Assembly (NCBI RefSeq): GCF_900094565.1
Contig: NZ_FMAF01000012.1
Location: forward strand, 1 to 64,000
Direction of reading: 5' to 3'
DNA length: 64,000 nucleotides
From: Martinezella lusitana
Lineage (GTDB): Bacteria; Pseudomonadota; Alphaproteobacteria; Rhizobiales; Rhizobiaceae
Within the stretch, counting starts at the first letter, position 1. Every line of letters begins with the position of its first letter. The notes beneath the pieces are model-generated. The model was not told where the DNA came from. It did not search any database and saw nothing but the letters and a program-made list of their open reading frames with translations. Below are positions 52,866 to 61,976 of this stretch, one piece after another. A program made the position numbers and the translations under genes.

Positions 52866-53279
52866 TTATTCGGGAATGACAGCAATCGCGTCGACTTCCA
52901 CCAGCCACTCGGGCCGAGCGAGCGCGGAGACAACAATACCCGTCGAAACTGGGAAAACGCCCTTGAGCCACCTGCCGACAACGCGGTAGACGGCCTCGCG
53001 ATAGCGCGGATCGACGATGTAGATGGTGATCTTGCAGATGTGATCGAGCGACGAGCCGGCTTCCTGAAGAAGCATCTCGATGTTGGCCATGGCTTGTTCG
53101 GTCTGGCCATTGACGTCGCCGATTGCAACGCTGGCGGACGTGTCGAGGTCCTGGCCGATCTGGCCCCGCACGAAAACCATCGTGCCCTTGGCAACGACCG
53201 TCTGGCAGAGATCATTATCCAGCTTCTGCTCGGGGTAGGTATCCTTGGTATTGAACTTGCGTATGCGGGTATGGGCCAT
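52866..53279 (-). CDS. RidA-family enamine/imine deaminase
   Basis: A 137-residue RidA protein. VFVRGQIGQDLDTS, the ANIEMLLQEAGSSLDHICKI helix and the STGIVVSALARPEWLVEVDA end are the family blocks; Arg in SALARPEW corresponds to the catalytic Arg that hydrolyses reactive enamines. It follows the monooxygenase by 51 bp, ribosome site GAGGAAC. A role in removing reactive intermediates of amine oxidation fits the operon. Confidence 0.88.
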   Translation of the reverse strand: MAHTRIRKFNTKDTYPEQKLDNDLCQTVVAKGTMVFVRGQIGQDLDTSASVAIGDVNGQTEQAMANIEMLLQEAGSSLDHICKITIYIVDPRYREAVYRVVGRWLKGVFPVSTGIVVSALARPEWLVEVDAIAVIPE

Positions 53280-53330
53280 TGTCGGGTTCCTCGTCTGGAG
53301 AAAATTCTTCTATCCTGCCGCGGCCTGAGT

Positions 53331-54596
53331 TCACCCGGCCTTCTGACCGGAAGGCCGGTATTCGTTGTACTTGCGCTGGGTGGAGATGCGGTCGGCGATA
53401 TGCTTCGCGTCGTGCCAGACACCCCAGATGAAGCTCGATCCTCGCCGCGACTGCCAGGGCAGACCAAGGAAATAGATACCGCGCTCAGCCGACACGCCGC
53501 GCTGGTGTTTCGGACGGCCATGCTCGTCGAAGACATCCAGTTTCAGCCAGCTGTAGTCGGAGGAGAAGCCAGTTGCCCAGATGATCGTCGTGATGCCAGC
53601 TTGCCACAGATCGAGATTAAGGATCGGTTTCGCGACGCAATCGGGCTGCGGTTCGATAAGGCGCGCTTCGGGATCTTCCGGCAGGTCGATGCCGTTTCTT
53701 GCCACGTATGCATCCGCCTCATCAAGCAGCGCCATGTAGCTGGCATCGCCGCGATCCAGGTTCATGGCGAGATCGTCCGAAAAACTTAGGCTTGTTCCGT
53801 TGAAGGCCACTGTTCGGCCGAGCAGGATCATGCCCTTTCGGGCAAGGCGGCGGAAATCGATGGTATAGCCGCCGCGCGCGCCACTAACGGCGATCGTCAC
53901 GTGCTCCGTTCCCGGACCGGGCGTTTCCATATCCCATTTTCCGAGAACGCCGAGCCACCAGCAGAAGTCACGACCGCGGTAGGCGCGCGGCGGGCGATCA
54001 TGCGGTCCGACGGAGAGATAGACCTTGCGGCCGCAGAGCATAAGCTCTTCAGCAATCTGGGTTCCAGAAGAGCCGGCGCCGATGACGAGAACGGCTCCTT
54101 CGGCGAGTTGGGCGGGATTTCGATACTTGGTGGAATGCATCTGGGTAATACCCGGAGTATTCGCGATCAGGTCGGGAATGGCGGGTACCTGGAAGGCACC
54201 CGTTGCAGCAACCACGTTTTGTGCTTCGATCACGCCTTGCGAGGTTTCAACGCGGAAACCGGGGCGGCCGACATGACGCTCGACACTCTTCACCTCGACG
54301 CCGCAGCGGACAGGGGCTTCGATCTGCCTAGCATAGGCCTCGAAATAGTCGGCTACAGCATCCTTGGTCGGAAAGCTATCCGGATCGCAGTCCGGGAACT
54401 CCATTCCGGGGAAACGGTCGTGCCAGGCAGGGCCGTTGGCAACCAGCGAGTCCCACCGCTCGGAACGCCAGCGCTCGGCGATACGGCTACGCTCGAGGAC
54501 GAGGTGTGATACACCGGCCTTGCCTAGGTGCTCACTCATCGCGACGCCGGCTTGGCCGGCACCCACAACGAGAGTGTCCACGGTCTCAACTGACAT
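53331..54596 (-). CDS. flavin-dependent monooxygenase (FMO-like)
   Basis: A 421-residue flavoprotein with two Rossmann loops: GAGQAGVAMS (FAD, residues about 13-22) and VIGAGSSGTQIAEEL (NADPH, about 170-184), and the C-terminal ATGFSSDYSW block typical of FMO/YUCCA-like enzymes. They hydroxylate soft nucleophiles such as amines, sulfides or indole-pyruvate. First of the monooxygenase-RidA-DUF1028 genes, with an IS110 element upstream, which may have altered its promoter. Substrate unknown. Confidence 0.87.
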   Translation of the reverse strand: MSVETVDTLVVGAGQAGVAMSEHLGKAGVSHLVLERSRIAERWRSERWDSLVANGPAWHDRFPGMEFPDCDPDSFPTKDAVADYFEAYARQIEAPVRCGVEVKSVERHVGRPGFRVETSQGVIEAQNVVAATGAFQVPAIPDLIANTPGITQMHSTKYRNPAQLAEGAVLVIGAGSSGTQIAEELMLCGRKVYLSVGPHDRPPRAYRGRDFCWWLGVLGKWDMETPGPGTEHVTIAVSGARGGYTIDFRRLARKGMILLGRTVAFNGTSLSFSDDLAMNLDRGDASYMALLDEADAYVARNGIDLPEDPEARLIEPQPDCVAKPILNLDLWQAGITTIIWATGFSSDYSWLKLDVFDEHGRPKHQRGVSAERGIYFLGLPWQSRRGSSFIWGVWHDAKHIADRISTQRKYNEYRPSGQKAG

Positions 54597-54749
54597 TACT
54601 TGCGTCCTTTTCCCTTAAAGGCTTTATGCGGATTTCGACATCCGGTGTAGTTCACAGCCCTGACGGAGAAAATTACGTTTTTAGTTTGCAATGATTAGGC
54701 TGCCGCTAAGCCGCCGGGTTGGGATTCGTTTCGCCTAAAGCTAAGAACG

Positions 54750-55110
54750 CTCCACGCCCATGCTCGAGAAGATCCGGACCGTCGATTCTGAACTTCCCGG
54801 CTCTTGAGATCCCATCAGGGGTGAGTAGCGGCCTGCACGGTGGCAGAGTGAGGTCGCTTCTGTAACGGGCTTTAGCGAGTCAATCCCTTTTGAGCCTAAT
54901 CCCTCGCCGAGTGCTTGCTTCTGTCCGCAGTCGACGCGGGGTCGCTGCTTTATGGGGCCTGCTGAGGACCGGTTGGCCAATCTAGAAACGCGCAGTCCAC
55001 TGGGGCTGCTTACCTCACTGCGGCCTAACCCATCCATCGTCCCGGCGAAGGGACCTTACTCCGGGGGGCTGATGGTATGGCCCGCCCGAAAGCCTGTCTT
55101 GTTACATCCT
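54750..55110 (-). ncRNA. candidate bridge-RNA region of the first IS110 element
   Basis: About 360 bases after the transposase stop contain no gene but several short inverted repeats. IS110-family transposases use a structured RNA from a non-coding flank to choose donor and target DNA. Position supports it; the fold and boundaries were not computed. Confidence 0.4.
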
Positions 55111-55116
55111 TCCTCC

Positions 55117-56154
55117 TCAGCCGGCCATGGCTGGCGCTGCCTTGCGAGGAAGGAAGTTGGTTCCGTCTCTGAGCATGCGGTGCAACACCACCGCCAGCTT
55201 GCGGGCCAGTGCAACGCGCGCCTTTCTGGGTCCCGCCCGTCTTGCGACCGCCAGCGCCCAAGTCTTAAGATCCGAGCCTTTGACCGGCCGGGTCAGGATG
55301 ACGTTGGCCGCCTCGTAGAGCGCGGTTCGCACACCCACATCGCCGATCTTCGAGATGCGACCACTGTAGTCGGTCTCGCCCGATTGATACTTCTTCGGTG
55401 TCAATCCGAAATGCGGCCCCACCGCTCGTGATGTTCGGAAACGCTCAGGCGCGTCGACGGCCGCCGCGAATGTTAGTGCCACCAGGACGCCGACGCCCGG
55501 CGCCGTCATCAACCGACGGGCTTTGTCGTCCTGACGGGCGATGACACGCAACTTGCGTTCGAAACAGGCAAATTCGTCCGCAAGCGCGTCGCGCGCTTTC
55601 AACAGCGACGCGGCAATCGCCTCCAAGGTCGGATGACCTTCGATCAGTTCGCAGATCCGTGCCGCATAGGTGCGTCGCGTCGTCGGTCCCACCTTAAGGC
55701 CGAAGCCGCGTAGAATGCTGCGGATGCTCATCTCGATGTCATGAAGTTTCCCCTGGATCAGTTTGCGGGCTGTCAGCAGCGCGCGCACCTCTTGGGCGGC
55801 AAGAGATTTGCAGTGGACCGGCCTGAACCAACCAAGCCGCATCAACTGCGCAATGCCCCGCGCATCCTTCTTGTCGGTCTTCACTGGCATCGTCTTGAAG
55901 GCCGCACGCACGTGCCGCGTCTCGATCAGCTCGACCGCCAGACCCGTCTTCGCCATCCCGGCATAAAGCCATTGCGACAGGGGGCCAGCCTCAAGGCCGA
56001 TCCGCTCCATGGCCACGCCGTGCTCGGCAAACCAGGCGGTCAGCGCATCGGGCTCGCTGAGGAGCTTCGCTTCCCGCACGATGCGACCATCCGCATCCAC
56101 CACGCACACACTCGAGTATTCCAATGATACGTCGATGCCGGCATACTGCTTCAT
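55117..56154 (-). CDS. IS110-family transposase
   Basis: A 345-residue DEDD transposase. N-terminal RuvC-like domain: Asp8 in YAGIDVSLE, Glu in IGLEAGPLS, Asp pair in VKTDKKDARG. C-terminal Tnp_20 domain with the APGVGVLVALTFAAAVDAPE block and the SGETDYSGRISKIGDVGVRT stretch carrying the catalytic Ser. All motifs are present, so the element may be active. Start ATG at 56154. Confidence 0.93.
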   Translation of the reverse strand: MKQYAGIDVSLEYSSVCVVDADGRIVREAKLLSEPDALTAWFAEHGVAMERIGLEAGPLSQWLYAGMAKTGLAVELIETRHVRAAFKTMPVKTDKKDARGIAQLMRLGWFRPVHCKSLAAQEVRALLTARKLIQGKLHDIEMSIRSILRGFGLKVGPTTRRTYAARICELIEGHPTLEAIAASLLKARDALADEFACFERKLRVIARQDDKARRLMTAPGVGVLVALTFAAAVDAPERFRTSRAVGPHFGLTPKKYQSGETDYSGRISKIGDVGVRTALYEAANVILTRPVKGSDLKTWALAVARRAGPRKARVALARKLAVVLHRMLRDGTNFLPRKAAPAMAG

Positions 56155-56304
56155 GGTCGTCTCTCCGTGATGCTATGGAGCAGGCCACTCCTGACTCCGC
56201 GACACCATCATTGTGAGGGACGACCACCAAAGCACCAAACCTTCAAACTCGGCTGGCTGGGCTCCGCCCGTTACACCATCTAGAAAACTCTCTGGAGGCC
56301 AACC

Positions 56305-57470
56305 ATGCCGATGACAGCAGATCAATCTCAAGCGCAGACCGCTACTCTCGTCGATCTTGGCGCAATTTTCGTCTCGTTGGTCTAAGTAAGTCAACATGGC
56401 TGGTGGCGGCTCTGTCACCTGGCAGCGAAAAGATGTCCCGCCACAGCATCAGTGGAGGCGATATCGCCGGTTTGTTTGCATGCTTCGCCGCACTTCGCCA
56501 GAAGGTCAAACGGCGAAAGAACACATTGTACCCATTGGTCGTGATCCAAGAGGTCGGGCTGGATGGCTTCTGGTTAGGACGAGTGCTGAGCAAGGAAGCT
56601 TGGATAGAGAGCCACATTGTCGAGGCCGCATCGATTGCCATGCCGCGCCGGCATCGCCGGGCGAAGACCGACCGTATCGACGGTGAGACGCTGATCCGGG
56701 CTTTGATTGCGTGGAAACGTGGCGAGCCTCGTGCGTGCTCAATGGTTAGGCTTCTCACACCCGAGGAAGACGACAACCGACGGATCGGGCGGGAGCGGAA
56801 AACTCTGATTGCCGAGCGCGTCTTCCACGTCAATCGCATTAAAGGACTACTCTTCGCGCAAGGAATACGGGAGTACGAACCTGTCAATCGAGATCGCCGC
56901 CAACGTCTGGATGAGCTTCGAACTGGCGATGGGCGTCCGCTATCAAAACACCTGAAGGCCGAAGTCTGCAGAGAACTTGACCGCCTCGAGTTGTTGCTCA
57001 CACAAATCAAGGCTGTAGAAGCCGAGCGAGATGCCTTGATCGTCCGCGAGACGTCGGAGACACCGAAGGAAGCGACCGCTCTTTTGGGCATCAAAGGAAT
57101 AGGGCCGGAATTCGCTACGATACTTTACACCGAAGGACTGTTCCGACACTTCGACAACCGACGCCAAATCGCATCGCACGCAGGCCTTGCCCCCTCCCCT
57201 TGGCAAAGCGGTAACATCAACCGCGAACAGGGCGTGTCTAAGGCGGGAAATCCTCGTTTGCGAGCCACTATGGTCGAGCTCGCCTGGCTCTGGTTGCGGC
57301 ATCAACCGAAATCGACATTAACGCTATGGTTCAAAGAGCGCATTGCTCGCAACGCCGGCCGCTTAAAGACGCCGATGATCGTGGCGCTCGCGCGTAAGCT
57401 GCTCGTGGCTCTATGGAAGTATGTGAGCTCCGGTGTCGTGATCGAAGGTGCGATCATGAAAACCGCTTGA
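56305..57470 (+). pseudogene. IS110-family transposase, frameshifted
   Basis: The true start is an ATG at 56305 with GGAGG 6 bases upstream (MPMTADQSQAQTATLVDLGA, then IFVSL). The frame hits a TAA at 56383-56385, and the protein continues one base out of phase as LSKSTWLVAALSPGSEKMSR up to the stop at 57470. One missing base after 56380 would restore SL-D-LSKSTW, that is, the first catalytic Asp codon (GAT, now GT). Downstream motifs (RAKTDRIDGETLIRALI, LGIKGIGPEFATILYTEGLF, SKAGNPRLRATM) are intact. Without the frameshift about 388 residues. Confidence 0.85.
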
Positions 57471-57594
57471 AGCTGGAATGTGTGAAACGAAAATTCGAAT
57501 CCTCAGGACCTGATCAGTCCTGGCGGATCCAGGTGAACGGACCGGGAATCCTTTTGGCCTTTAAATGCCGATCTTGAGTTTGGTCCCGTTCTCC

Positions 57595-57702
57595 TGAGCC
57601 CGTGCCCGTCGAATGCGGGATAATGGTGCAGCCGCTAAGAGCGGCGACCGGATGTGAGGTTGTATAGGCCCGAGAACCGGGCCGGTAATTGCTATGGGCT
57701 CA
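57595..57702 (+). ncRNA. candidate bridge RNA of the second IS110 element
   Basis: A closing stem (TGAGCCC 57595-57601 with GGGCTCA 57696-57702) encloses three hairpins: CCCG/CGGG at 57605-57619, GCCGCT/AGCGGC at 57631-57645 and GGCCCG/CGGGCC at 57667-57683. All arms pair perfectly. It lies 125 bp after the transposase stop, where IS1111-type elements encode their guide RNA. The recognition loops would be the single-stranded parts. Function inferred. Confidence 0.6.
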
Positions 57703-57765
57703 GACCAAGGATCCCCTTACAAGGAGAAATACGATGCCACTCGAATGAACAATTGACAAAAGACC

Positions 57766-57792
57766 TGATGTGAAAGGATTCGAACCGCCGAC
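57766..57792 (-). other. tRNA 3'-end-like sequence (copy B)
   Basis: The minus strand reads GTCGGCGGTTCGAATCC followed by TTTCACATCA. Same as the element at 26845-26871 in 24 of 27 positions. TTCGAAT is a canonical T-loop; the 3' side of the stem is weaker here. No 5' tRNA half. It lies directly after the IS110 flank and upstream of abiE. Confidence 0.5.
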
Positions 57793-58062
57793 CTTGTCGT
57801 TCAAGCAGCATATGTTTGTGTTAATTTCTATAAGCGGGGCAATAACTTGCGCTCCAGGAGCGCCGATCTGGAGCCAAGAACGGACCGATAGGTTTGCTTG
57901 TTCAGAACGGATTAACCGCCACTAATGGCACGCCTATTTGAATGACTACTTCTCACCTAGGTGAAGCATCTGAATGGTGAGGAAATTCGAGAAAATGGCA
58001 GCGGTCATCTGATCTGGCGGCTGGCATCGGTGGCGACAGCGTCAACGAGTCATATCAAATTT

Positions 58063-58079
58063 TCCGCAATAAGAGCGGA
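58063..58079 (+). promoter_or_regulatory. abiE operator 1
   Basis: Palindrome TCCGC-N7-GCGGA with flanking TTT/TTT, 85 bp before abiEi. Repeated 56 bp downstream. AbiEi antitoxins bind inverted repeats in their promoters to repress the operon. Confidence 0.65.
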
Positions 58080-58118
58080 TTTTCGAGAATGATTCAATAG
58101 TGGCATCATATTGATTTT

Positions 58119-58135
58119 TCCGCGTTAGAAGCGGA
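58119..58135 (+). promoter_or_regulatory. abiE operator 2
   Basis: Second TCCGC-N7-GCGGA, ending 2 bases before the ribosome site AAGGAG. N7 is GTTAGAA here and AATAAGA in copy 1, so only the arms are conserved, as expected for a protein-binding site. Confidence 0.65.
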
Positions 58136-58147
58136 TAAGGAGATATG

Positions 58148-58972
58148 ATGCAAACCGGACGATCAACGCTGTCTTCCTACGCTTCTGGTCTACTTGCTAC
58201 GGGCAGGGGAGTTTTCTCTGCAGATGAAGCCCAGCAGGAGATCGGCATCAGCCGGGGCGCATTCCTTGACGCCGCCGAGCGTTTGCAGCGGCGCGGCCAG
58301 CTTATCCGGCCTCGTCGCGGCTTCTATGTGGTTGTGCCGCCTCAGCACGCCGTCATGGGAGCGCCGCCGCCGGAGTGGTATATCGACGCCCTGATGCGCC
58401 ACGAAAAACGACCCTACTATGTGGGATTGCTGACGGCCGCCGCCGCCCATGGCGCCTCCCACCAGGCCACCATGGTATTTCAGGTCGTCACGAACAAACT
58501 CCTGCCCGATATTGAGGCCGGGCGAACGCGGATCGTCTTTTCGTATCGCAAGGATATGGGAGCAGTCTCGGCGGGAATCGAAGATTGCAAGACGCCCTCG
58601 GGATATATGAAGCTATCCTCGCCGGAACTGACGGCGCTCGATCTGGTACGCTATCCGCATTCCGGAGCTGGTCTAGACAATATTGCTACGGTGCTTTCCG
58701 AACTTGCCGACCGGTTGCAACCCAAAAAGCTTGCTTCCCTGTCGCGTGCTTTCGAGAAAGCGGTCGCACAACGCCTCGGATATCTGCTTGGGAGGCTGGG
58801 TCACTCGCAGATAGCGGAAGCGATGTTTGCAGCGCTATCTCCACGTGGGCCGTTGCCATGGGTCGAACTCGATCCCAAGCAGGCCGGAGATCCAGATTTG
58901 TCGCCGCCGCCATCTGAACGCGATGAACACTGGCGTGTGATCGTTCGTTGGCCACCGGAGATCGACGAATGA
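58148..58972 (+). CDS. abiEi: AbiEi-type antitoxin (type IV)
   Basis: A 274-residue AbiEi: winged-helix N-terminus (GVFSADEAQQEIGISRGAFL, then RRGQLIRPRRGFYVVV) and the antitoxin domain (YYVGLLTAAAAHGASHQATM VFQVVTNK, SSPELTALDLVRYPHSGAGL). AbiEi represses the operon and neutralises the AbiEii nucleotidyltransferase without binding it (type IV). Two ATGs are 3 bases apart; the one at 58148 has better spacing to AAGGAG. Overlaps the toxin start (ATGA). Confidence 0.92.
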   Translation: MQTGRSTLSSYASGLLATGRGVFSADEAQQEIGISRGAFLDAAERLQRRGQLIRPRRGFYVVVPPQHAVMGAPPPEWYIDALMRHEKRPYYVGLLTAAAAHGASHQATMVFQVVTNKLLPDIEAGRTRIVFSYRKDMGAVSAGIEDCKTPSGYMKLSSPELTALDLVRYPHSGAGLDNIATVLSELADRLQPKKLASLSRAFEKAVAQRLGYLLGRLGHSQIAEAMFAALSPRGPLPWVELDPKQAGDPDLSPPPSERDEHWRVIVRWPPEIDE

Positions 58973-59829
58973 TACCGCAGGACTACATCACCGCCTGGAA
59001 TGGTGTGGTGCCATGGGCAAGTCCACGGCAAGTCGAGCAGGATCTCATCATCAGCCGCGCGATTGTCGCCATCTTCTCCGATCCGTTCCTGCGCGACGAA
59101 CTGCGCTTCCGCGGCGGCACTGCGCTCAACAAGCTGCACTTCCCCAAGCCACAGCGCTATTCGGAAGACATCGACCTTGTGAGGACGACTGCCGGTCCTA
59201 TCCGCCCGTTACTGGAGCATCTCCAGGACGTTCTCGATCCGTGGCTGGGCAAGCCGCGTTTCGATCAGAGCCCGGTTGCGCCCAAACTTAAATACGCTGT
59301 CGAAGCCGAAGACAAGGCTTCTCCCGGTTCGATAAAACTCAAGATCGAAATCAACACGCGCGAGCGTAAAGCTTACGATCCACCCATCGAGATTCCTTTT
59401 GGTGTCGAAAATCCATGGTTCACCGGAACGGCTGCAATCCCGACCTTCTCTCGGGAAGAAATGCTGGCGACCAAGCTGCGTGCCTTGCTTCAACGCAATA
59501 AGGGCCGCGATCTGTTCGACCTTGACTACGCGCTCAGCGTGTTCGAGGGGCTGAACTCGGCCAGGATCGTCGAGTGTTTTCTGCTCTACCTTGAAAAAGG
59601 AGAGGTAGCGATTTCCAGAGCCGAGGCGCAACAGCGCATGTTCCAGAAACTCGTCAATCCGGGCTTCTTCACTGACATGGGCCCGCTGCTTCCAACGGAT
59701 CTCGCCAAGGCTTTGACCGAAGAAACGCTTAAGGCCGCGTTTTCGAGGGTAATGAAGGAACTGATCGACCGGATGTCCGGCGACGAGTGGGCGAAGGCGG
59801 GGGAAATGCGAAAGCGGTTCGGGCTGTAA
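58969..59829 (+). CDS. abiEii: AbiEii-type nucleotidyltransferase toxin
   Basis: A 286-residue nucleotidyltransferase: GGTALNK at residues 49-55 and the metal motif D-x-D (Asp67, Asp69) in RYSEDIDLVR, then GSIKLKIEIN with the third acidic residue, and the late TKLRALLQRNKGRDLFDLDY block. AbiEii-type toxins add nucleotides to tRNA or similar targets and cause growth arrest, including abortive phage infection. ATGA overlap with abiEi. All motifs intact. Confidence 0.93.
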   Translation: MIPQDYITAWNGVVPWASPRQVEQDLIISRAIVAIFSDPFLRDELRFRGGTALNKLHFPKPQRYSEDIDLVRTTAGPIRPLLEHLQDVLDPWLGKPRFDQSPVAPKLKYAVEAEDKASPGSIKLKIEINTRERKAYDPPIEIPFGVENPWFTGTAAIPTFSREEMLATKLRALLQRNKGRDLFDLDYALSVFEGLNSARIVECFLLYLEKGEVAISRAEAQQRMFQKLVNPGFFTDMGPLLPTDLAKALTEETLKAAFSRVMKELIDRMSGDEWAKAGEMRKRFGL

Positions 59830-60013
59830 CCAGCTTAAAGCGTCGGGACTGTGTGGCGCGCTTGCTGAAACAGAGCCACTATGTGAGCTTCAGGGATTTG
59901 ATCTCCTTTGCCGCCTTCACGACACCCAGTTCGTCAGGGCCAGCTCGGGCTGCCGGGCTCTTTTTGAAGGTGGACCCGGCCGTCTCACATAGCGCATTGT
60001 GTGTCGACGCTGG

Positions 60014-61552
60014 CTAAACCGCAACGTCGATGGAACTCGATATGAAATGGATGGCTTCATCATTGGGCTGCGGCCTGCCGAGCAGATACCCTTGCCCAAG
60101 GTCGCAACAGAGCTCCTGAAGATATTGAAGCTGGCTCGGCTCCTCGATCCCCTCCGCCGTGACCTGGACACCAAGGCCATGTCCCAGCGCGACCATGGCC
60201 CTGACGACCTTGTCTTGCTTTTCGCTGGTCTCGAATGTCTGGATGAAGCTTCGGTCGATCTTAATCTTCTGGAACTGGTAATTCGACAGCTGTGAAAGGC
60301 TCGAATAGCCAGTCCCAAAGTCGTCCAAGGCGATCCTGATCCCCGCTTTCGTGAGATCCTCCAGAACCTCTTTCGCAACGGCGGCGTCCTGGATCAGCGC
60401 GCTTTCCGTGATTTCGATTTCCAAACGCTGAACCGGCAGCCCAACTTCTCCCATGATCTTCAACAGCCGCAGTCCGAGAAGTCTGTCGCTCAATTGCGTT
60501 GGTGACACGTTGAATGAAAGGATCGTATCTGATGGCCAGGACATGGCGTCCTTGCAGGCGCGGCGGAACAACTGCTCCGTCAACTCAACAATGCGGCCGG
60601 CGTCCTCTGCGACCGGAATAAAATCGCAAGGAGGAATGAAACGGCCTTCTGCCGTCTTCCACCGCGCCAATGCTTCAAACCCTGCCAGCTTTCGCGTGCC
60701 CAAATCCATGAATGGCTGATAGTAGGGTTCAATCAGACCGGTTCGCATGGCGTCACGAAGCTGCGCCTCGAGTTGGACCTGTTTGTTGAGCTCTTCAAGC
60801 ATGGCAGGGATAAAGGCAGCGACGTTGTTACGGCCAGCTTTCTTCGCGGCGTACATTGCGCAGTCGGCCTGCTGTATCGCCTTTGGAAGGTCAGCGTCTT
60901 CCTGGCCGCTCATTGCATATCCGACACTGGCACCGAGATCGACAGTTGCACCTTTAATTGCCATCGGCTTCGAAATTGCCCGGACAATCCGCGTTCCAAG
61001 GGCCTGGAGATCGGGTTTACCTTTGATTTTTGTCAGAACAACAAATTCGTCTCCGCCCAGGCGGTAGATGAGATCATCTGGAAACACTTCCGCCAATCGG
61101 CCTGCCGCCGTTGTGAGGGCCTGGTCGCCGCTCTCATGCCCCCAGAGATCATTGACTTTCTTGAAGCCGTCGAGGTCAACAGTGAAGACGGCATAGCGAT
61201 CGCTGGCGGCCAACTCCGCCCGGGAGCAAACGGCGTCAAGCATGCGTCTATTCGGCAATTGCGTCAGTGGATCATGACAGGCGATCCAGTCGACATTTCG
61301 CTCGGCTTCAAGGCGGCGGGAAATTTCGTGGGCCATATCCTTGATACGGAGCGCCGAATAAATCAGCCCAAGAAATCCGGCGATATTGAGCGCTGTGAAA
61401 ATCTCGTCGAGATTGTAACTCTCGTGATCCCGAAAATAGTGATCGAGCACCTCATGGGCATCGAAATATACAGCCAGTCTATAAAGGACTATGAACGCAC
61501 CGCCCCAAACGAGCGCTTCGAGCCGCGCGCGATTATACTGAATGCTAGGCAT
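60014..61552 (-). CDS. dual GGDEF-EAL cyclic-di-GMP enzyme
   Basis: A 512-residue protein: one or two N-terminal membrane segments (about 10-65), GGDEF domain (about 85-245) with RLGGDEFVVL, and EAL domain (about 255-505) with FEALARW, EITESALIQD, DDFGTGYSSL and the AEGIEE end. Both active sites look complete, so it may make or break cyclic di-GMP depending on signals. ATG at 61552. Stands alone between the abiE and hipAB modules. The gap 61553-61903 upstream shows nothing recognisable. Confidence 0.93.
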   Translation of the reverse strand: MPSIQYNRARLEALVWGGAFIVLYRLAVYFDAHEVLDHYFRDHESYNLDEIFTALNIAGFLGLIYSALRIKDMAHEISRRLEAERNVDWIACHDPLTQLPNRRMLDAVCSRAELAASDRYAVFTVDLDGFKKVNDLWGHESGDQALTTAAGRLAEVFPDDLIYRLGGDEFVVLTKIKGKPDLQALGTRIVRAISKPMAIKGATVDLGASVGYAMSGQEDADLPKAIQQADCAMYAAKKAGRNNVAAFIPAMLEELNKQVQLEAQLRDAMRTGLIEPYYQPFMDLGTRKLAGFEALARWKTAEGRFIPPCDFIPVAEDAGRIVELTEQLFRRACKDAMSWPSDTILSFNVSPTQLSDRLLGLRLLKIMGEVGLPVQRLEIEITESALIQDAAVAKEVLEDLTKAGIRIALDDFGTGYSSLSQLSNYQFQKIKIDRSFIQTFETSEKQDKVVRAMVALGHGLGVQVTAEGIEEPSQLQYLQELCCDLGQGYLLGRPQPNDEAIHFISSSIDVAV

Positions 61553-61903
61553 TCCCTACCTCTATCCACAAGAGTCGGCGTCATGCCTCGATTGAGAGAT
61601 TAAATCATCTTCACATCTGCAATTTCGCTTTTATGTGTTGAATAACACTTAAACCGCCCCGATCGAGTCCATCTCTGCGTTCTCTCGCCAAGAAGCGTTC
61701 ACAAAGGAACGTTTGCTGCACCTTCTGCATTTGTACAGACCGCTTACGAGACATATAGTGTGTCGATATATTGCGATTCTATCGACATGATTTGACGACA
61801 TATCCGCTCGGCATGTCGATCGCACGAGGATGTGGAAACAAAGGTCGCTAGTCGCATCAAATGCTTCCATAACCGCTTCGGCAACTGGCAATTCTAAGAG
61901 CAG

Positions 61904-61933
61904 TTATTCGACCCACTTTGATGGGTTGAATAA
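61904..61933 (+). promoter_or_regulatory. operator 1 of the toxin-first hipAB operon
   Basis: Palindrome with 12-base arms TTATTCGACCCA and TGGGTTGAATAA (11 of 12 pair) and a 6-base centre, 43 bp before the hipA start. A related palindrome follows at 61948. Confidence 0.7.
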
Positions 61934-61947
61934 TTTAAAGAAATGCA

Positions 61948-61976
61948 TTATTTGAACCATTGAAAGGGTCAATTAA
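61948..61976 (+). promoter_or_regulatory. operator 2 of the toxin-first hipAB operon
   Basis: Less perfect copy: arms TTATTTGAACCA and AGGGTCAATTAA (9 of 12 pair), ending on the first base of the hipA ATG. A repressor bound here would also block the ribosome site. Confidence 0.55.

Larger units (their letters stand above)
54740..56230 (-). mobile_element. IS110-family insertion sequence (first copy)
   Basis: Transposase gene plus long non-coding flanks on both sides. IS110 members have no obvious terminal repeats, so the ends given are approximate. About 375 bp lies between the transposase stop and the far end, and about 75 bp before its start, which is the layout of IS1111-type members, whose guide RNA comes from the 3' flank. 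Confidence 0.6.

Noticed and set aside
57471..57594. Coding continuation of the second IS110 transposase
   Set aside because: Transposase stop at 57470 matches the family end; sequence beyond has no open protein-like frame.
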